Shown here: in pieces, positions 54,163 to 63,377 of the stretch
Numbering within the stretch: the first letter of the stretch is position 1
Layout: each line of letters begins with the position of its first letter
Origin: Anaerolineales bacterium UBA6055
GTDB lineage: Bacteria > Chloroflexota > Anaerolineae > Aggregatilineales > Phototrophicaceae
Assembly (NCBI GenBank): GCA_002428985.1
Contig: DIYL01000048.1
Span: forward strand, 1-64,000
DNA length: 64,000 nucleotides
Reading direction: 5' to 3'
Program-made: the position numbers and the translations under genes
Notes under the pieces: model-generated
The model's database searches: none
What the model was told of the DNA's origin: nothing
Seen by the model: only the letters and a program-made list of their open reading frames with translations

Positions 54163-55130
54163 ATGCAAAAATTATGTTGTCTGCTATGTATATGGATGAT
54201 GTTATGTGGTGTAAGCCTCGCACAGGATGACGAAAAATCTGGCTATGAGATTGCATTAGAGCGGATTGAAGAGGCGCGTCTGACAGGCGCGACAAGACTT
54301 GAATTCAACAATCTCGGATTGACAGAGTTGCCTCCGGAAATCGGTCAATTGAAATCTCTGAAATTTTATCACTAAGGCATAATGATCTTTCCACCTTGCC
54401 ACCCGAAATTGGTCAACTTGAGTCACTTTGGGCATTGAGCTTAGAGTACAATAATATCACCCAACTCCCATCAGAATTCAGGCAACTGAAAAATTTGACA
54501 TACTTGTGGCTCTATGACAATAACTTGACAACTGTACCTCAAGAAATCTTCGAATTAGAGAGCCTTGTCATACTTGTATTGTGGAATAATCAAATCTCAA
54601 GTTTGCCCCCAGAGATCAGACAGTTAGTTAACCTTGATGGACTAAATCTTATCGGCAATAAATTGTCAGATTTACCGTCTGAGCTTCATCAATTGACAAA
54701 TCTTCTAAGTTTACATTTAGGAGAAAATCAATTTACAGAAATACCCGATGTTATCCTATCGCACCCCAGTTTATGTTATATCAGTATGCATTCTAATAAT
54801 ATTGATCACCTATCAACAGATATACTCAAAATGGAAAAACTTGGCACAATTGAAACCGATACCCTGTTGGCTGATCCGCTTTACTGTGAAATTAAACTCT
54901 TTGATAATCCGATTGATGAACTACCATTGCATATCAATGACTACAAATGGAATTCCCCAGCCATCCTCGAATATCTGCGTGACAAAGCCCAACGCGAAGA
55001 TCATCAACGGCGCATGACCTTAGCTACAGGTGGGACTGGATTCGGATTATTGATTGCGACCCTATTAGGGTTACTCTGGCGTAGTCGTCGCATGGGTCGA
55101 AAATCCAAGCGCAAGAATGATGGGCTATAG
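54163..55130 (+). pseudogene. Leucine-rich repeat protein gene with a one-base frameshift
   Basis: The frame from the ATG at 54163 (MQKLCCLLCIWMMLCG, a signal peptide) runs through the first LRR and stops at 54375. In the other frame the LRR series continues without loss (LRHNDLSTLPPEIGQL) to 55130. Inserting one T in the run at about 54365-54368 restores K-F-L-S-L-R, so one T was lost. The rebuilt protein would have about nine LRRs, a helix AILEYLRDKAQREDHQRR and a C-terminal membrane anchor with a basic tail. The next gene is its paralogue. Confidence 0.85.
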
Positions 55131-55140
55131 GGGAATTACG

Positions 55141-56484
55141 ATGCGAAAATTATGTTATCTACTCTGCATCTGGATCATGTTGTGCGGGGTGAGCTTCTCA
55201 CAGGATGAAGAAAAATCCGGCTATGAAATTGCATTAGAGCGGATTGAAGAGGCACGACAATCTAACGCTAAGTTGCTGAATTTAAGCAGATTACAACTAA
55301 CTGAATTACCACCAGAAATAGGTCAACTAACCCAACTTGAAAGCTTAACAGCCATCACGAATCAATTGAGTATATTGCCACCAGAAATTGGTAATCTATC
55401 CAATCTTATTAACTTACGATTATCTGAAAATAATTTAGAGAGTCTGCCATCAGCAATTAAACATCTTACTAAATTGAAGTACCTTGAAGTGTACAGCAAT
55501 AACTTAACGACTATCCCACATGAAATATCGAATCTAACACAATTAAGAGAGCTTAACCTCAATGGTAATTTGATTACGACTCTGCCATCAGATATTGGAC
55601 AGTTAAATAATCTAGTGACACTATTCGTACGTCACAATCAGTTGACAGACTTACCGGATGAAATCGGCAATTTGACAAATTTGACAGCCTTATATGCAAT
55701 GTCTAACCAAATTGATAACCTACCCTCTACAATTGGGAATTTAACAAATCTCACAGTACTATCTTTGCATAATAACAGGTTGACAACACTGCCTGAGGAA
55801 TTTAGCAATCTACAACAGTTACGGGATCTAGACTTATCTCACAATCCACTGCGCGAGTTCCCGCCCCAACTATTCGAAATTGTGTATTTACAATATTTGA
55901 AATTATATAACATCGAAATATCGACATTACCAAAGGATGTTGAGGTCTTTAAACACCTACGAGCGTTGAACTTAGGTCAAAATGACTTACAAATTGTTCC
56001 TGATGAGATAGGTAACTTACACAGCTTGGGTTCGCTTAGTCTGGCAGGAAATCGTATCGGTCACCTACCTGATTCAATCACAGATCTAGAACAACTTCAT
56101 AGCCTGTTTCTTCGAGAGAACCAGTTCAAAGAAACACCCGATCAGATTCTGACACTCTATAATCTAGAATTTCTCGGTATTCAGGATAATCAAATACAAA
56201 CTTTACCCATAGAGTTAACCAATCTAACATGGTTGGACAGAATAGAGGTCACTGGTAATCCGCTCACTGATCCCCCACCAGAAATTATTGAACAAGGCAC
56301 AGCTGCTATTCTCGAATATTTGAGAGATAAAGCCCAACGCGAAGATCATCAACGACGCACGACCTTAGCGACAGGTGGGGCGGGATTCGGATTATTGATT
56401 GCGACCCTGTTAGGGTTACGCTGGCGTGGTCATCGCATGGGGCGAAAGTCTAAGCGCAAGAATGATACTATTTACCATGCATAG
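55141..56484 (+). CDS. Membrane-anchored leucine-rich repeat protein
   Basis: 447 residues from the ATG at 55141 (GGGGA upstream): signal peptide MRKLCYLLCIWIMLCG, roughly fifteen 23-residue LRRs with consensus L-x-x-LP-x-x-IGNL-x-x-L, then AILEYLRDKAQREDHQRR, a hydrophobic anchor (GFGLLIATLLGL) and a basic end. Its ends are almost identical to those of the broken copy before it, while the repeats differ in number and sequence. Probably an extracytoplasmic recognition protein. The 3' end overlaps the convergent aldo-keto reductase gene by 13 bp. Confidence 0.9.
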   Translation: MRKLCYLLCIWIMLCGVSFSQDEEKSGYEIALERIEEARQSNAKLLNLSRLQLTELPPEIGQLTQLESLTAITNQLSILPPEIGNLSNLINLRLSENNLESLPSAIKHLTKLKYLEVYSNNLTTIPHEISNLTQLRELNLNGNLITTLPSDIGQLNNLVTLFVRHNQLTDLPDEIGNLTNLTALYAMSNQIDNLPSTIGNLTNLTVLSLHNNRLTTLPEEFSNLQQLRDLDLSHNPLREFPPQLFEIVYLQYLKLYNIEISTLPKDVEVFKHLRALNLGQNDLQIVPDEIGNLHSLGSLSLAGNRIGHLPDSITDLEQLHSLFLRENQFKETPDQILTLYNLEFLGIQDNQIQTLPIELTNLTWLDRIEVTGNPLTDPPPEIIEQGTAAILEYLRDKAQREDHQRRTTLATGGAGFGLLIATLLGLRWRGHRMGRKSKRKNDTIYHA

Positions 56485-57473
56485 GCTTCGGGTGCGCGAC
56501 CAATACGTAATTCACGGCCTTTGTTGGGTGCAAAAATTGTATCAAGGCGTTTGAGCACATCTTCATCAAATTCGAGTTCGACGGCACGTTCTAGTCCGTC
56601 CAGATGTTCGATAGTACGTACCCCGACAATTGGTGCCGAGACAGCCGGATTGGTCAATGTCCATGCGATGGCAACCACATGCGGGGGTTCGCCCATTTCC
56701 GCACACAAATCATGGAAGGCATTCATCTGTTCATTGGTATCCCCCAGATAAATCCCATATTCTTCTTCAACTTCACTGGTACGTGAGCCTTCGTCGGATT
56801 GTTTTTTACCTGTGAGTATCCCGCCTGCTAACGGCATATACGGAATCACACCGATACCATGTGCTTGAGCTGATGGCATGAGTTCCAGCTCTGGGTAGCG
56901 GCAGACGAGGTTATACATCGTCTGTTCGGAGATGAATCCCATCATCCCGCGTTGCATGGCGTGCATCTGATAAGTTGCCAGTTCCCATCCGGAAAAATTG
57001 CTACCACCGAGATAGAGCACTTTACCATCATTAATCAGGCGGTCGAATGTCGTCCAGAATTCTTCGGGGGTGATGTTTCGGTCAACATGATGGACTTGAT
57101 ATAAGTCGATGCGGTCGGTTTGCAAGCGACGGAGGGAATCATTGGCATGACGGCGGACTTTATACGCAGAGATACCGGGGCTTTCGTTCGGAATCACGGC
57201 ATCACTCATATTGCCGAAGACTTTTGTGGCAATTACGACATAATCACGTACCCCACGTGATGTCATCCAATTGCCTATGATTGTCTCGGACAAACCCCGC
57301 AAGCCTTGCCCACTATAGACATTAGCCGTATCAAAGAAGTTAATCCCCATATTGAAGGCTTTATCCATGATCTCAAATGCTTCTGACTCGGATGTCCGCG
57401 ACCCGAAGTGCATCGTGCCGATACAAATTTTACTGATTTCTAAGTTGGATTTTCCAAGGCGAGTATATTTCAC
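56472..57473 (-). CDS. Aldo-keto reductase
   Basis: A 333-residue TIM-barrel reductase with the tetrad: Asp and Tyr in FFDTANVYSG, Lys in VIATKVFG and His in YQVHHVD. NADPH binding is suggested by GVRTIEHLDGL near the C-terminus. Substrate unknown. The start is a GTG at 57473, supported by GAGGAG eight bases before it. Confidence 0.9.
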   Translation of the reverse strand: MKYTRLGKSNLEISKICIGTMHFGSRTSESEAFEIMDKAFNMGINFFDTANVYSGQGLRGLSETIIGNWMTSRGVRDYVVIATKVFGNMSDAVIPNESPGISAYKVRRHANDSLRRLQTDRIDLYQVHHVDRNITPEEFWTTFDRLINDGKVLYLGGSNFSGWELATYQMHAMQRGMMGFISEQTMYNLVCRYPELELMPSAQAHGIGVIPYMPLAGGILTGKKQSDEGSRTSEVEEEYGIYLGDTNEQMNAFHDLCAEMGEPPHVVAIAWTLTNPAVSAPIVGVRTIEHLDGLERAVELEFDEDVLKRLDTIFAPNKGRELRIGRAPEAYAW

Positions 57474-57553
57474 AGATCAAGCTCCTCAATTTATAGCCAA
57501 TGCATCACAACGGACTATTATAATGGAGAATCATCATCCAAAGTATTCACTAG

Positions 57554-57919
57554 TTAGCGATAAGCCTTGTAACTCAAGAAAACGCCGATCAAACAGATAA
57601 GCGCTATAAAAGCATACGTAATCGGGGTTGCCTCGGCTTGTTGTGCGTTGGGGAAAAACATACGGAACAAGCCAGCTAACAGAATGAGCCAGCCGATAAT
57701 CGTAATGGTGACGATCCAAGTACGCCGCCAAATATTATGGAAGCGCACCACAACCAAGCCGACTGCAAACAAAATCATCCCATTCAGATAAACAATCTGG
57801 GGAATACTGGTATCCCATATATGTAAGTTAAGTCCTTCTGAGATACTGACAACAATCAGCATCGGACCTAATAGAGAAGCAATCAATTTAGAGCGTTGCG
57901 GTTTTTCGTTGGGTATCAT
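57554..57919 (-). CDS. Four-helix membrane protein (unknown)
   Basis: 121 residues with four hydrophobic helices and short polar loops; GGGAG precedes the ATG at 57919. I do not recognise a family. Confidence 0.6.
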   Translation of the reverse strand: MIPNEKPQRSKLIASLLGPMLIVVSISEGLNLHIWDTSIPQIVYLNGMILFAVGLVVVRFHNIWRRTWIVTITIIGWLILLAGLFRMFFPNAQQAEATPITYAFIALICLIGVFLSYKAYR

Positions 57920-57999
57920 TGGTTAATCTCCCTTGAATATACAAACCAACGTGTTTTGACAGCCTATCAATTGATGTTATATATTTAGCTTTAATGTCG

Positions 58000-58653
58000 T
58001 TACACTTTCCCTATGACCTTAGCAGGATTTCCAGCAACAATCGTATTGGGGGGGACATCGCGGGTGACAATACTACCTGCGCCAACTACACTCCTTTCGC
58101 CGATTGTCACGCCTTTAAGAATAAGACTACTCATCCCAATGAAGACATCATCAGCGATTACAACAGGGGCAGTTTTCGCATTCAGGGGATCAACGCGACG
58201 TAAATCAGGGTCTATCGGATGAAAATCAGTATCAGTAATGGTTGTATTTGCACCGACCCACACCCTATCGCCAATTGTCATCTGCTCATCAACAATCAAG
58301 GATCCACCTGTCATACCAAAGTCATCACCGATGGTTAAGTTTGAGCCAGCGCGACGGGTACTGATAATAACCGGATGGGTTGGCCCGAGTGGGTTACTCA
58401 CGATTGTTGACCGGAGCGACATACGCGCCCCAATTTGGATGGTACTACGCCGATGTTTCTGGATGATAGGCAGTCCATAACATTGCCAACCACTCCCTAC
58501 ATTAAGTCCACGCAACACCCACCATGCCACCGGCATCAATAGTAATCGGCGGATTTCATTGGTTGCTTTCCACGGCGTATCAAGGGCATGGCGGATCGCA
58601 TCAGCAGATAACAGTGCGGTGGGTACATCCGATGATTTGTGTTGGTCTACCAT
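58000..58653 (-). CDS. Left-handed beta-helix acyltransferase
   Basis: 217 residues with hexapeptide repeats over 60-210 (RVWVGANTTITDTDFHP, VFIGMSSLILKGVTIGE, VVGAGSIVTRDVPPNTIVAGNP). His in DTDFHP is the likely catalytic base. Similar to colanic acid, serine and maltose-type acetyltransferases. The start overlaps the upstream GNAT gene by 7 bp, so the two are translationally coupled. Confidence 0.85.
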   Translation of the reverse strand: MVDQHKSSDVPTALLSADAIRHALDTPWKATNEIRRLLLMPVAWWVLRGLNVGSGWQCYGLPIIQKHRRSTIQIGARMSLRSTIVSNPLGPTHPVIISTRRAGSNLTIGDDFGMTGGSLIVDEQMTIGDRVWVGANTTITDTDFHPIDPDLRRVDPLNAKTAPVVIADDVFIGMSSLILKGVTIGERSVVGAGSIVTRDVPPNTIVAGNPAKVIGKV

Positions 58654-59204
58654 GGCAAGCCTCGCAAATCGACATCGCCATTGGTGTCCCAGTCATCAAC
58701 GGATTTGTGGATGGGCATAATGAGTGCATTACCATTCGTCGCGACCGTCTTGCCTGTTTTAATGTCTACTTCGTGAACCGTTTGGTTAATCTTATGCCAT
58801 CCAACTGATTGATAAAACCCAACGACCTCATCACGACATTGTAAGAAGCCATAGTCGACCTGAAATTGTTGCTTTAGCATCGTTTGTAACAGTGCCATCA
58901 GCTTACGACCAAGTCCTTGTTTGTGTCGGTCGGGGTGAACAGCAACCTCACCAACACCCGCAATATCTACATCAACACCATTGACGGCAATCGTGCGGTG
59001 TTCGAAATCAAGATGCGCGATGATTGTCCCATCTGCCTCTTCGTACCATAGACGATGATCCGGCTGCGCATAATAATAAGATACTGTGCGAAACAAATCG
59101 GCATAACGCGGGAATGCCAGAACCAGCAAATCACAGATGCGTTGATGCTGTTCTTCTGTGAGGTCACTTTCGGCAAACAGATGATCGGATAGGAATTTGG
59201 TCAT
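58647..59204 (-). CDS. GNAT family N-acetyltransferase
   Basis: 185 residues: VAVHPDRHKQGLGRKLMALLQ is the acetyl-CoA loop, flanked by IAHLDFEHRTIAVNGVDVDIAGVGE and the C-terminal FYQSVGWHKI. It overlaps the next gene by 7 bp and may act in the same pathway. Confidence 0.88.
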   Translation of the reverse strand: MTKFLSDHLFAESDLTEEQHQRICDLLVLAFPRYADLFRTVSYYYAQPDHRLWYEEADGTIIAHLDFEHRTIAVNGVDVDIAGVGEVAVHPDRHKQGLGRKLMALLQTMLKQQFQVDYGFLQCRDEVVGFYQSVGWHKINQTVHEVDIKTGKTVATNGNALIMPIHKSVDDWDTNGDVDLRGLPW

Positions 59205-59300
59205 AGGTTTAAAAACCCTTACTGTTACTTTATGTTTTGTTACATCTTCAATGATACAATGAAGTCACTAGAGTGATAGGCGTAATAAAGGATAGATTAG

Positions 59301-59729
59301 ATGTCGATAGAACCTTTAGAAACTTCCCAAGCCAGCGCACGATACGACGAAGAGCATAATGTCGTGTGGGTTACATATCGGGGTGTGCTCAATGCAGACG
59401 CAACCACACAAGTGTATACATGGCTGGCGAAGTTTTTTAATGCGCGGGACAACAGAGAAATCGATGGCGAAGTATTTGATTTCCGCGAGGTGCAGACCTT
59501 TGGACCAGACAACCTCTTCGAAGCCCGCAAGAAAAGCCGTGGCTTCAACCTCAAACAAGACATTACAAATTTACCTGTAGCGATGATTTGTTCCAATTTC
59601 TATCAGGAAGAAATCCTGCGTGGTCCGATGCAAAATGTGCCGGAAAACAACCGTAAGGCAATCGTCCATTCTGACCAAGAAGCGGTTGATTTCATCACGG
59701 GTTGGCATCAAAACCAAAGTGATGAGTAG
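59301..59729 (+). CDS. Uncharacterised STAS-like protein
   Basis: 142 residues. VWVTYRGVLNADATTQVYTWL and GEVFDFREVQTFGPDNL recall the SpoIIAA/STAS-type fold used in small regulatory or lipid-binding proteins, but no catalytic or phospho-Ser motif is evident. AAAGGA precedes the ATG. A hairpin at 59772-59792 follows. Confidence 0.6.
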   Translation: MSIEPLETSQASARYDEEHNVVWVTYRGVLNADATTQVYTWLAKFFNARDNREIDGEVFDFREVQTFGPDNLFEARKKSRGFNLKQDITNLPVAMICSNFYQEEILRGPMQNVPENNRKAIVHSDQEAVDFITGWHQNQSDE

Positions 59730-59771
59730 AGTTGACTGTGGGATATGTCATAGTTTATATCTTCTGCTGAT

Positions 59772-59792
59772 GGACATCCGCTCTGGATGTCC
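59772..59792 (+). terminator. Stem-loop after the STAS-like gene
   Basis: GGACATCC and GGATGTCC form an eight-pair stem around a five-base loop, 42 bp after the stop. No T-run follows. Confidence 0.5.
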
Positions 59793-59887
59793 CGACCAAC
59801 ATCATAATTGATTTTCGCTTGTTGGGATGCACAACAGTGCACCGACACAAGTAATCCTCACCAACAGTTAAGTAAGGTTAAATTAGA

Positions 59888-60235
59888 ATGGGACTCGACC
59901 TCGTCACACTCACAATACTTGGTGTAGGTATATTTAGCATTTCTATAATCCGCGCAGGGATTCGCATCATGATGCGTAATGAAATTTCCTTCCCGATTGG
60001 TGGTAGTATGTTGAGTGCACCCCGTCAAATTATACGTCAAGGCTTGAGTGTAAAAATTTTTGGCTTGACGATTATCATAACGGGGTTGGAGATATTTGGT
60101 ATCGCAGTTTTGTTTTATGTGACTGGACAATTTGACTATTTTATCCTTGGTTGGATATTTATTTTCATCACCCAATTGATCGGGTTTATGCTTAGCACTA
60201 TCGTTCATGTGATGCAGCGAACCATAGACAGATAA
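59888..60235 (+). CDS. Three-helix membrane protein (unknown)
   Basis: 115 residues with three hydrophobic helices; the first loop is basic (RIMMRNEISFPIGGSM). AAGTAAGG is upstream of the ATG. No known family. Confidence 0.6.
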   Translation: MGLDLVTLTILGVGIFSISIIRAGIRIMMRNEISFPIGGSMLSAPRQIIRQGLSVKIFGLTIIITGLEIFGIAVLFYVTGQFDYFILGWIFIFITQLIGFMLSTIVHVMQRTIDR

Positions 60236-60276
60236 TGATCTTGTAGAATTTTCGAATCAATGAATTTTTGCCTACA

Positions 60277-61470
60277 TTAGGACGATGACTCACGCGGTAG
60301 CATAATCAGCAAAACGACTGGCGCAATCAACAGGAGCCACATCACGACTGATAGCCCGTAAAGCTCTGCCAACACACCAAAGAATATAGGCAACAGCGCC
60401 CCAAATATCCCAGATGCGTTGCCGACAATCAGCACTGCACCGCTATTTTCGCCTAATGTGTCGTAGAGCTTGCCCTGTAGAATGGCGTACCATCCTGCGT
60501 TGAATAAGCCGATGATACCGAGTAAGAATAATTTCAGCTCCCATACCTCCACGAGCAAAAATAGTGGGAACAAAATCAGGATCACACCCGCACTAAATCG
60601 TAAGTACAGCAATCCGCGCACTCTGTCTAGTAGGGGAATCAGCAAAAAATCGCCAATCAATCCCACACCTGTCCAGATGGCAATGGCTAGACCTGCTTGC
60701 GCTTGTGTCACGCCGACAACATCCACAAAATAAAGTGCCAACAACGAAAATAGAACATCCAACATAAAGTTACTGAATTCCAATAAAATCAGCCATCGCC
60801 AGATAATCCAACTGCGCAGAAAATTGATTGCAATTCGCAAGTTATCACGTGCATTAGATGGAGGTGCATCATCATTGTTTTCTGTACGCAGAGCACGATT
60901 AGATGGAAGCCGTAATACCCACAATGCAACGAGTATAGATAACACACCACTCCCGACAAAAAAGAGGCGCCAACTTTCACCAAGCAGGACAATAGCCGTC
61001 AAGATCAATGGACCGATCACAACAGCCAAAGATCCACTTAATGTCCACTGTGCCATACGATTTTCGCGGCGGTCAGGTGCATCGTCCATCAGCGAGGCTT
61101 GTGCGATATTCACAAATGCACCACTCGCTGGTGCTTGAATCGTCGCACCCATCAGAAAAAGGATAAACGAGGTTGATACACCTTGTACGATGAGTCCAGT
61201 ACCAAATAACACACCACCGCCGACCAATAACAAACGACGTTTATCAGTGTCTGCAAAAAGACCAATAATCGGCTCAATTACAATTGCGACCAGAATAGGG
61301 ATAGTTGTAATCAGCCCAACTTGGATGTAATTCAGGGCAAAGTCATCACGAATGAGTGGACGAGCCGCTTCTAAGGCGCTATAAGCAAACTCATCCATAA
61401 ACTCGATAATGAGCATGAGGAACACAAAAAATGTCAGTCGCCACCACGGGCGTGACTTAGGTACGGTCAT
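60277..61470 (-). CDS. Major facilitator superfamily transporter
   Basis: 397 residues and about 12 helices. The helix 2-3 loop reads IGLFADTDKRRLLLVGG, a form of the MFS signature motif. AAAGGA precedes the ATG. The substrate is not predictable. Confidence 0.85.
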   Translation of the reverse strand: MTVPKSRPWWRLTFFVFLMLIIEFMDEFAYSALEAARPLIRDDFALNYIQVGLITTIPILVAIVIEPIIGLFADTDKRRLLLVGGGVLFGTGLIVQGVSTSFILFLMGATIQAPASGAFVNIAQASLMDDAPDRRENRMAQWTLSGSLAVVIGPLILTAIVLLGESWRLFFVGSGVLSILVALWVLRLPSNRALRTENNDDAPPSNARDNLRIAINFLRSWIIWRWLILLEFSNFMLDVLFSLLALYFVDVVGVTQAQAGLAIAIWTGVGLIGDFLLIPLLDRVRGLLYLRFSAGVILILFPLFLLVEVWELKLFLLGIIGLFNAGWYAILQGKLYDTLGENSGAVLIVGNASGIFGALLPIFFGVLAELYGLSVVMWLLLIAPVVLLIMLPRESSS

Positions 61471-61734
61471 AATATTATCCTTTGACGATATGAGTATATT
61501 AAATTGTTGAGATTATGGGGAACACAAAAAACACGTGACCAGTGTAGGCACGCTAGATGAGGAGGTAATTTAGTTGTTAGATGTTGGGGTTAACTGCTGC
61601 CACGACAATAAAACATGTCTTTACTCCATTGACTATTGGTGATGTTTTGAATCATACGATACAAATCCAATAATGACAAGTTTTGATAGCCCTCATACTG
61701 ATTCACAGCATAAGAGCTACTAATTTATATGGAA

Positions 61735-61965
61735 TTATTTATTGTCTTGGATCGATGACTCATCATCGCGTTCACGTAGCGTATTCAGTAATGATGCTAT
61801 TTCGACGAGCACATCATCCACACGCGTTTGAGTCTGTTTACTGGCAGACATCAGTTGCTGAATCAATTCAGCTGTTTGTTGGGGTGGAAAGCTCCGGTGT
61901 GTCCACCAGAAGACAATCACAACAACAGCAAGCACCAATAGTTGGAAAAGTTGATCGAAGGTCAT
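61735..61965 (-). CDS. Small membrane protein of the phage-like islet
   Basis: 76 residues: an N-terminal membrane helix (LFQLLVLAVVVIVFWWTH) and a coiled-coil-like tail (TRVDDVLVEIASLLNTLRERD). It shares one base with the gene before it (TAATG). Holin-like or tail-associated roles are possible but not supported by motifs. Confidence 0.55.
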   Translation of the reverse strand: MTFDQLFQLLVLAVVVIVFWWTHRSFPPQQTAELIQQLMSASKQTQTRVDDVLVEIASLLNTLRERDDESSIQDNK

Positions 61966-62156
61966 TAATTGTTATCCTCCGACGGACTGACTTCACGAAG
62001 CTCTAGTCGTACCAAGTCTGCCAATACTTGTGCAAATAATGCGTCGCGTTGCCCCGCGTTTAAGTTAGACACATCATCTAATCGGTTCAAATGGCGCCGT
62101 AGACGTTTTTGTGCGCGTTTGACTTTACCATTTTCGTTTGGTTGAATATTTGTCAT
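61965..62156 (-). CDS. Small basic protein of the phage-like islet
   Basis: 63 residues rich in Arg and Lys at the N-terminus (KVKRAQKRLRRHLNRL) with a helical remainder. GAGGTG precedes the ATG. Function unknown. Confidence 0.55.
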   Translation of the reverse strand: MTNIQPNENGKVKRAQKRLRRHLNRLDDVSNLNAGQRDALFAQVLADLVRLELREVSPSEDNN

Positions 62157-62158
62157 GA

Positions 62159-62611
62159 TTACACCTCATTGACCGTAATTTGAACGGATTGGCTGACATA
62201 ATTACCAACAAGACGATACAGCCAAATGTCGTATACCCCATCTACCGGAGAAACCAACGTCAACGTCGCTGACCCAGCCGTAACCGGAGTTTGACCACTG
62301 GCGTAAATCTCGCCATCGAGTAGCACGATATACCCCATATTTGCATCACTCGCAATCAATGCATCGTTACATGTCACCGTCGGGTCTGCATCGCCTTCAT
62401 TCATAGATGTGACACTCGGGACAATCGCTAAGCCACCCCATCCATCTAAAATTGCACGAGCGTTATCCTGATTCGCTAGACTCGCATCGATTAGATGAAT
62501 CGTTGACCCGTTGTCATTAACACTCACGCCAAATGTCGCTACATTAAGCACATCCCGGACGATGGCATTTAGCGCCTCAATATTTGTAATGATGTCGCTT
62601 GCAATGTCCAT
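62159..62611 (-). CDS. Phage-like structural protein (unknown)
   Basis: 150 residues; the C-terminal half is a beta-rich module (SATLTLVSPVDGVYDIWLYR). Start and stop are coupled to the preceding gene (TAATG). It looks like part of a tail or baseplate operon, based on its neighbour. Confidence 0.55.
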   Translation of the reverse strand: MDIASDIITNIEALNAIVRDVLNVATFGVSVNDNGSTIHLIDASLANQDNARAILDGWGGLAIVPSVTSMNEGDADPTVTCNDALIASDANMGYIVLLDGEIYASGQTPVTAGSATLTLVSPVDGVYDIWLYRLVGNYVSQSVQITVNEV

Positions 62612-63102
62612 TATGTTGTCCCTGCTATTTCTCTAACTGCCCAAAATACAGTACGCGCCCCCTGCAATGTAGCCGTTCCTGAACCAGTACGCCATTGCAA
62701 CTTAATCGTGTGTGACCCCGCGCTTAATCCTGTTAAAATGTAGCTAAAACTCGCATTACTATCGTGATTTGCATCATCAACCAGATTGACAATACCTTGT
62801 TTTGCAGCGCCATCTACATCCAACCCAAACTGGAACAAACCCGCGCTAGCACTGCATTTTGCACTCCCCGCGAATACAACCAGTACATCACCACCACTCG
62901 TCGTAATTGTGGATGCTAAATTTGTAGCATCTACATCAACCCAACCCGTACTCGTCGTCGTCCAACTTGAGCCACCATAACGCTCATAACTATCACCAGC
63001 CCACCCGTTATAGAGATAATTCTGATTATCCCGAACATATGTATTCAGGTCCGCCGACGTGAGTGGCTCACTTGCCCATGTCTTAGGCGTTGTCCATGCC
63101 AT
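62611..63102 (-). CDS. Phage tail fibre-like protein
   Basis: 163 residues. The N-terminus AWTTPKTWASEPLTSADLN, then TYVRDNQNYLYN, is a pattern familiar from phage tail or fibre proteins, followed by a beta-rich domain with Gly/Ser/Thr repeats. AAAGGA precedes the ATG. It heads a four-gene islet with no capsid, portal or lysis gene beside it. Confidence 0.7.
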   Translation of the reverse strand: MAWTTPKTWASEPLTSADLNTYVRDNQNYLYNGWAGDSYERYGGSSWTTTSTGWVDVDATNLASTITTSGGDVLVVFAGSAKCSASAGLFQFGLDVDGAAKQGIVNLVDDANHDSNASFSYILTGLSAGSHTIKLQWRTGSGTATLQGARTVFWAVREIAGTT

Positions 63103-63377
63103 ATCCTATCCTTTCTTTTATGTTTAGTAGATTCACACTAGCACGTTTGTTCGTAGAAAGGGTGAGCACATGGTCGCGTTGAACGTTAGAAAATAGAAAT
63201 AATGGGGCGGAGCAGATCAGCTATTTTATGTGTTATTCAGCAGTATCTAGGGAAATGAACGTCCATAAAATCCCTTATGCAACCTATCCAATAAAATCTG
63301 ACCATCGCATTTAGCCATCGCTGTGTATAATAGCTCTCACAAATTCTTTATTTTTGAAATTTTGGGAGTGAATCACT

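Noticed and set aside
59772..59792. Member of the GTAGGG palindrome family
   Set aside because: It is a simple eight-pair hairpin with other ends; kept only as a possible terminator.
63103..63377. T-box or trp-type leader before the DAHP synthase fusion
   Set aside because: No T-box core or leader peptide was seen; the gap shows no strong structure.
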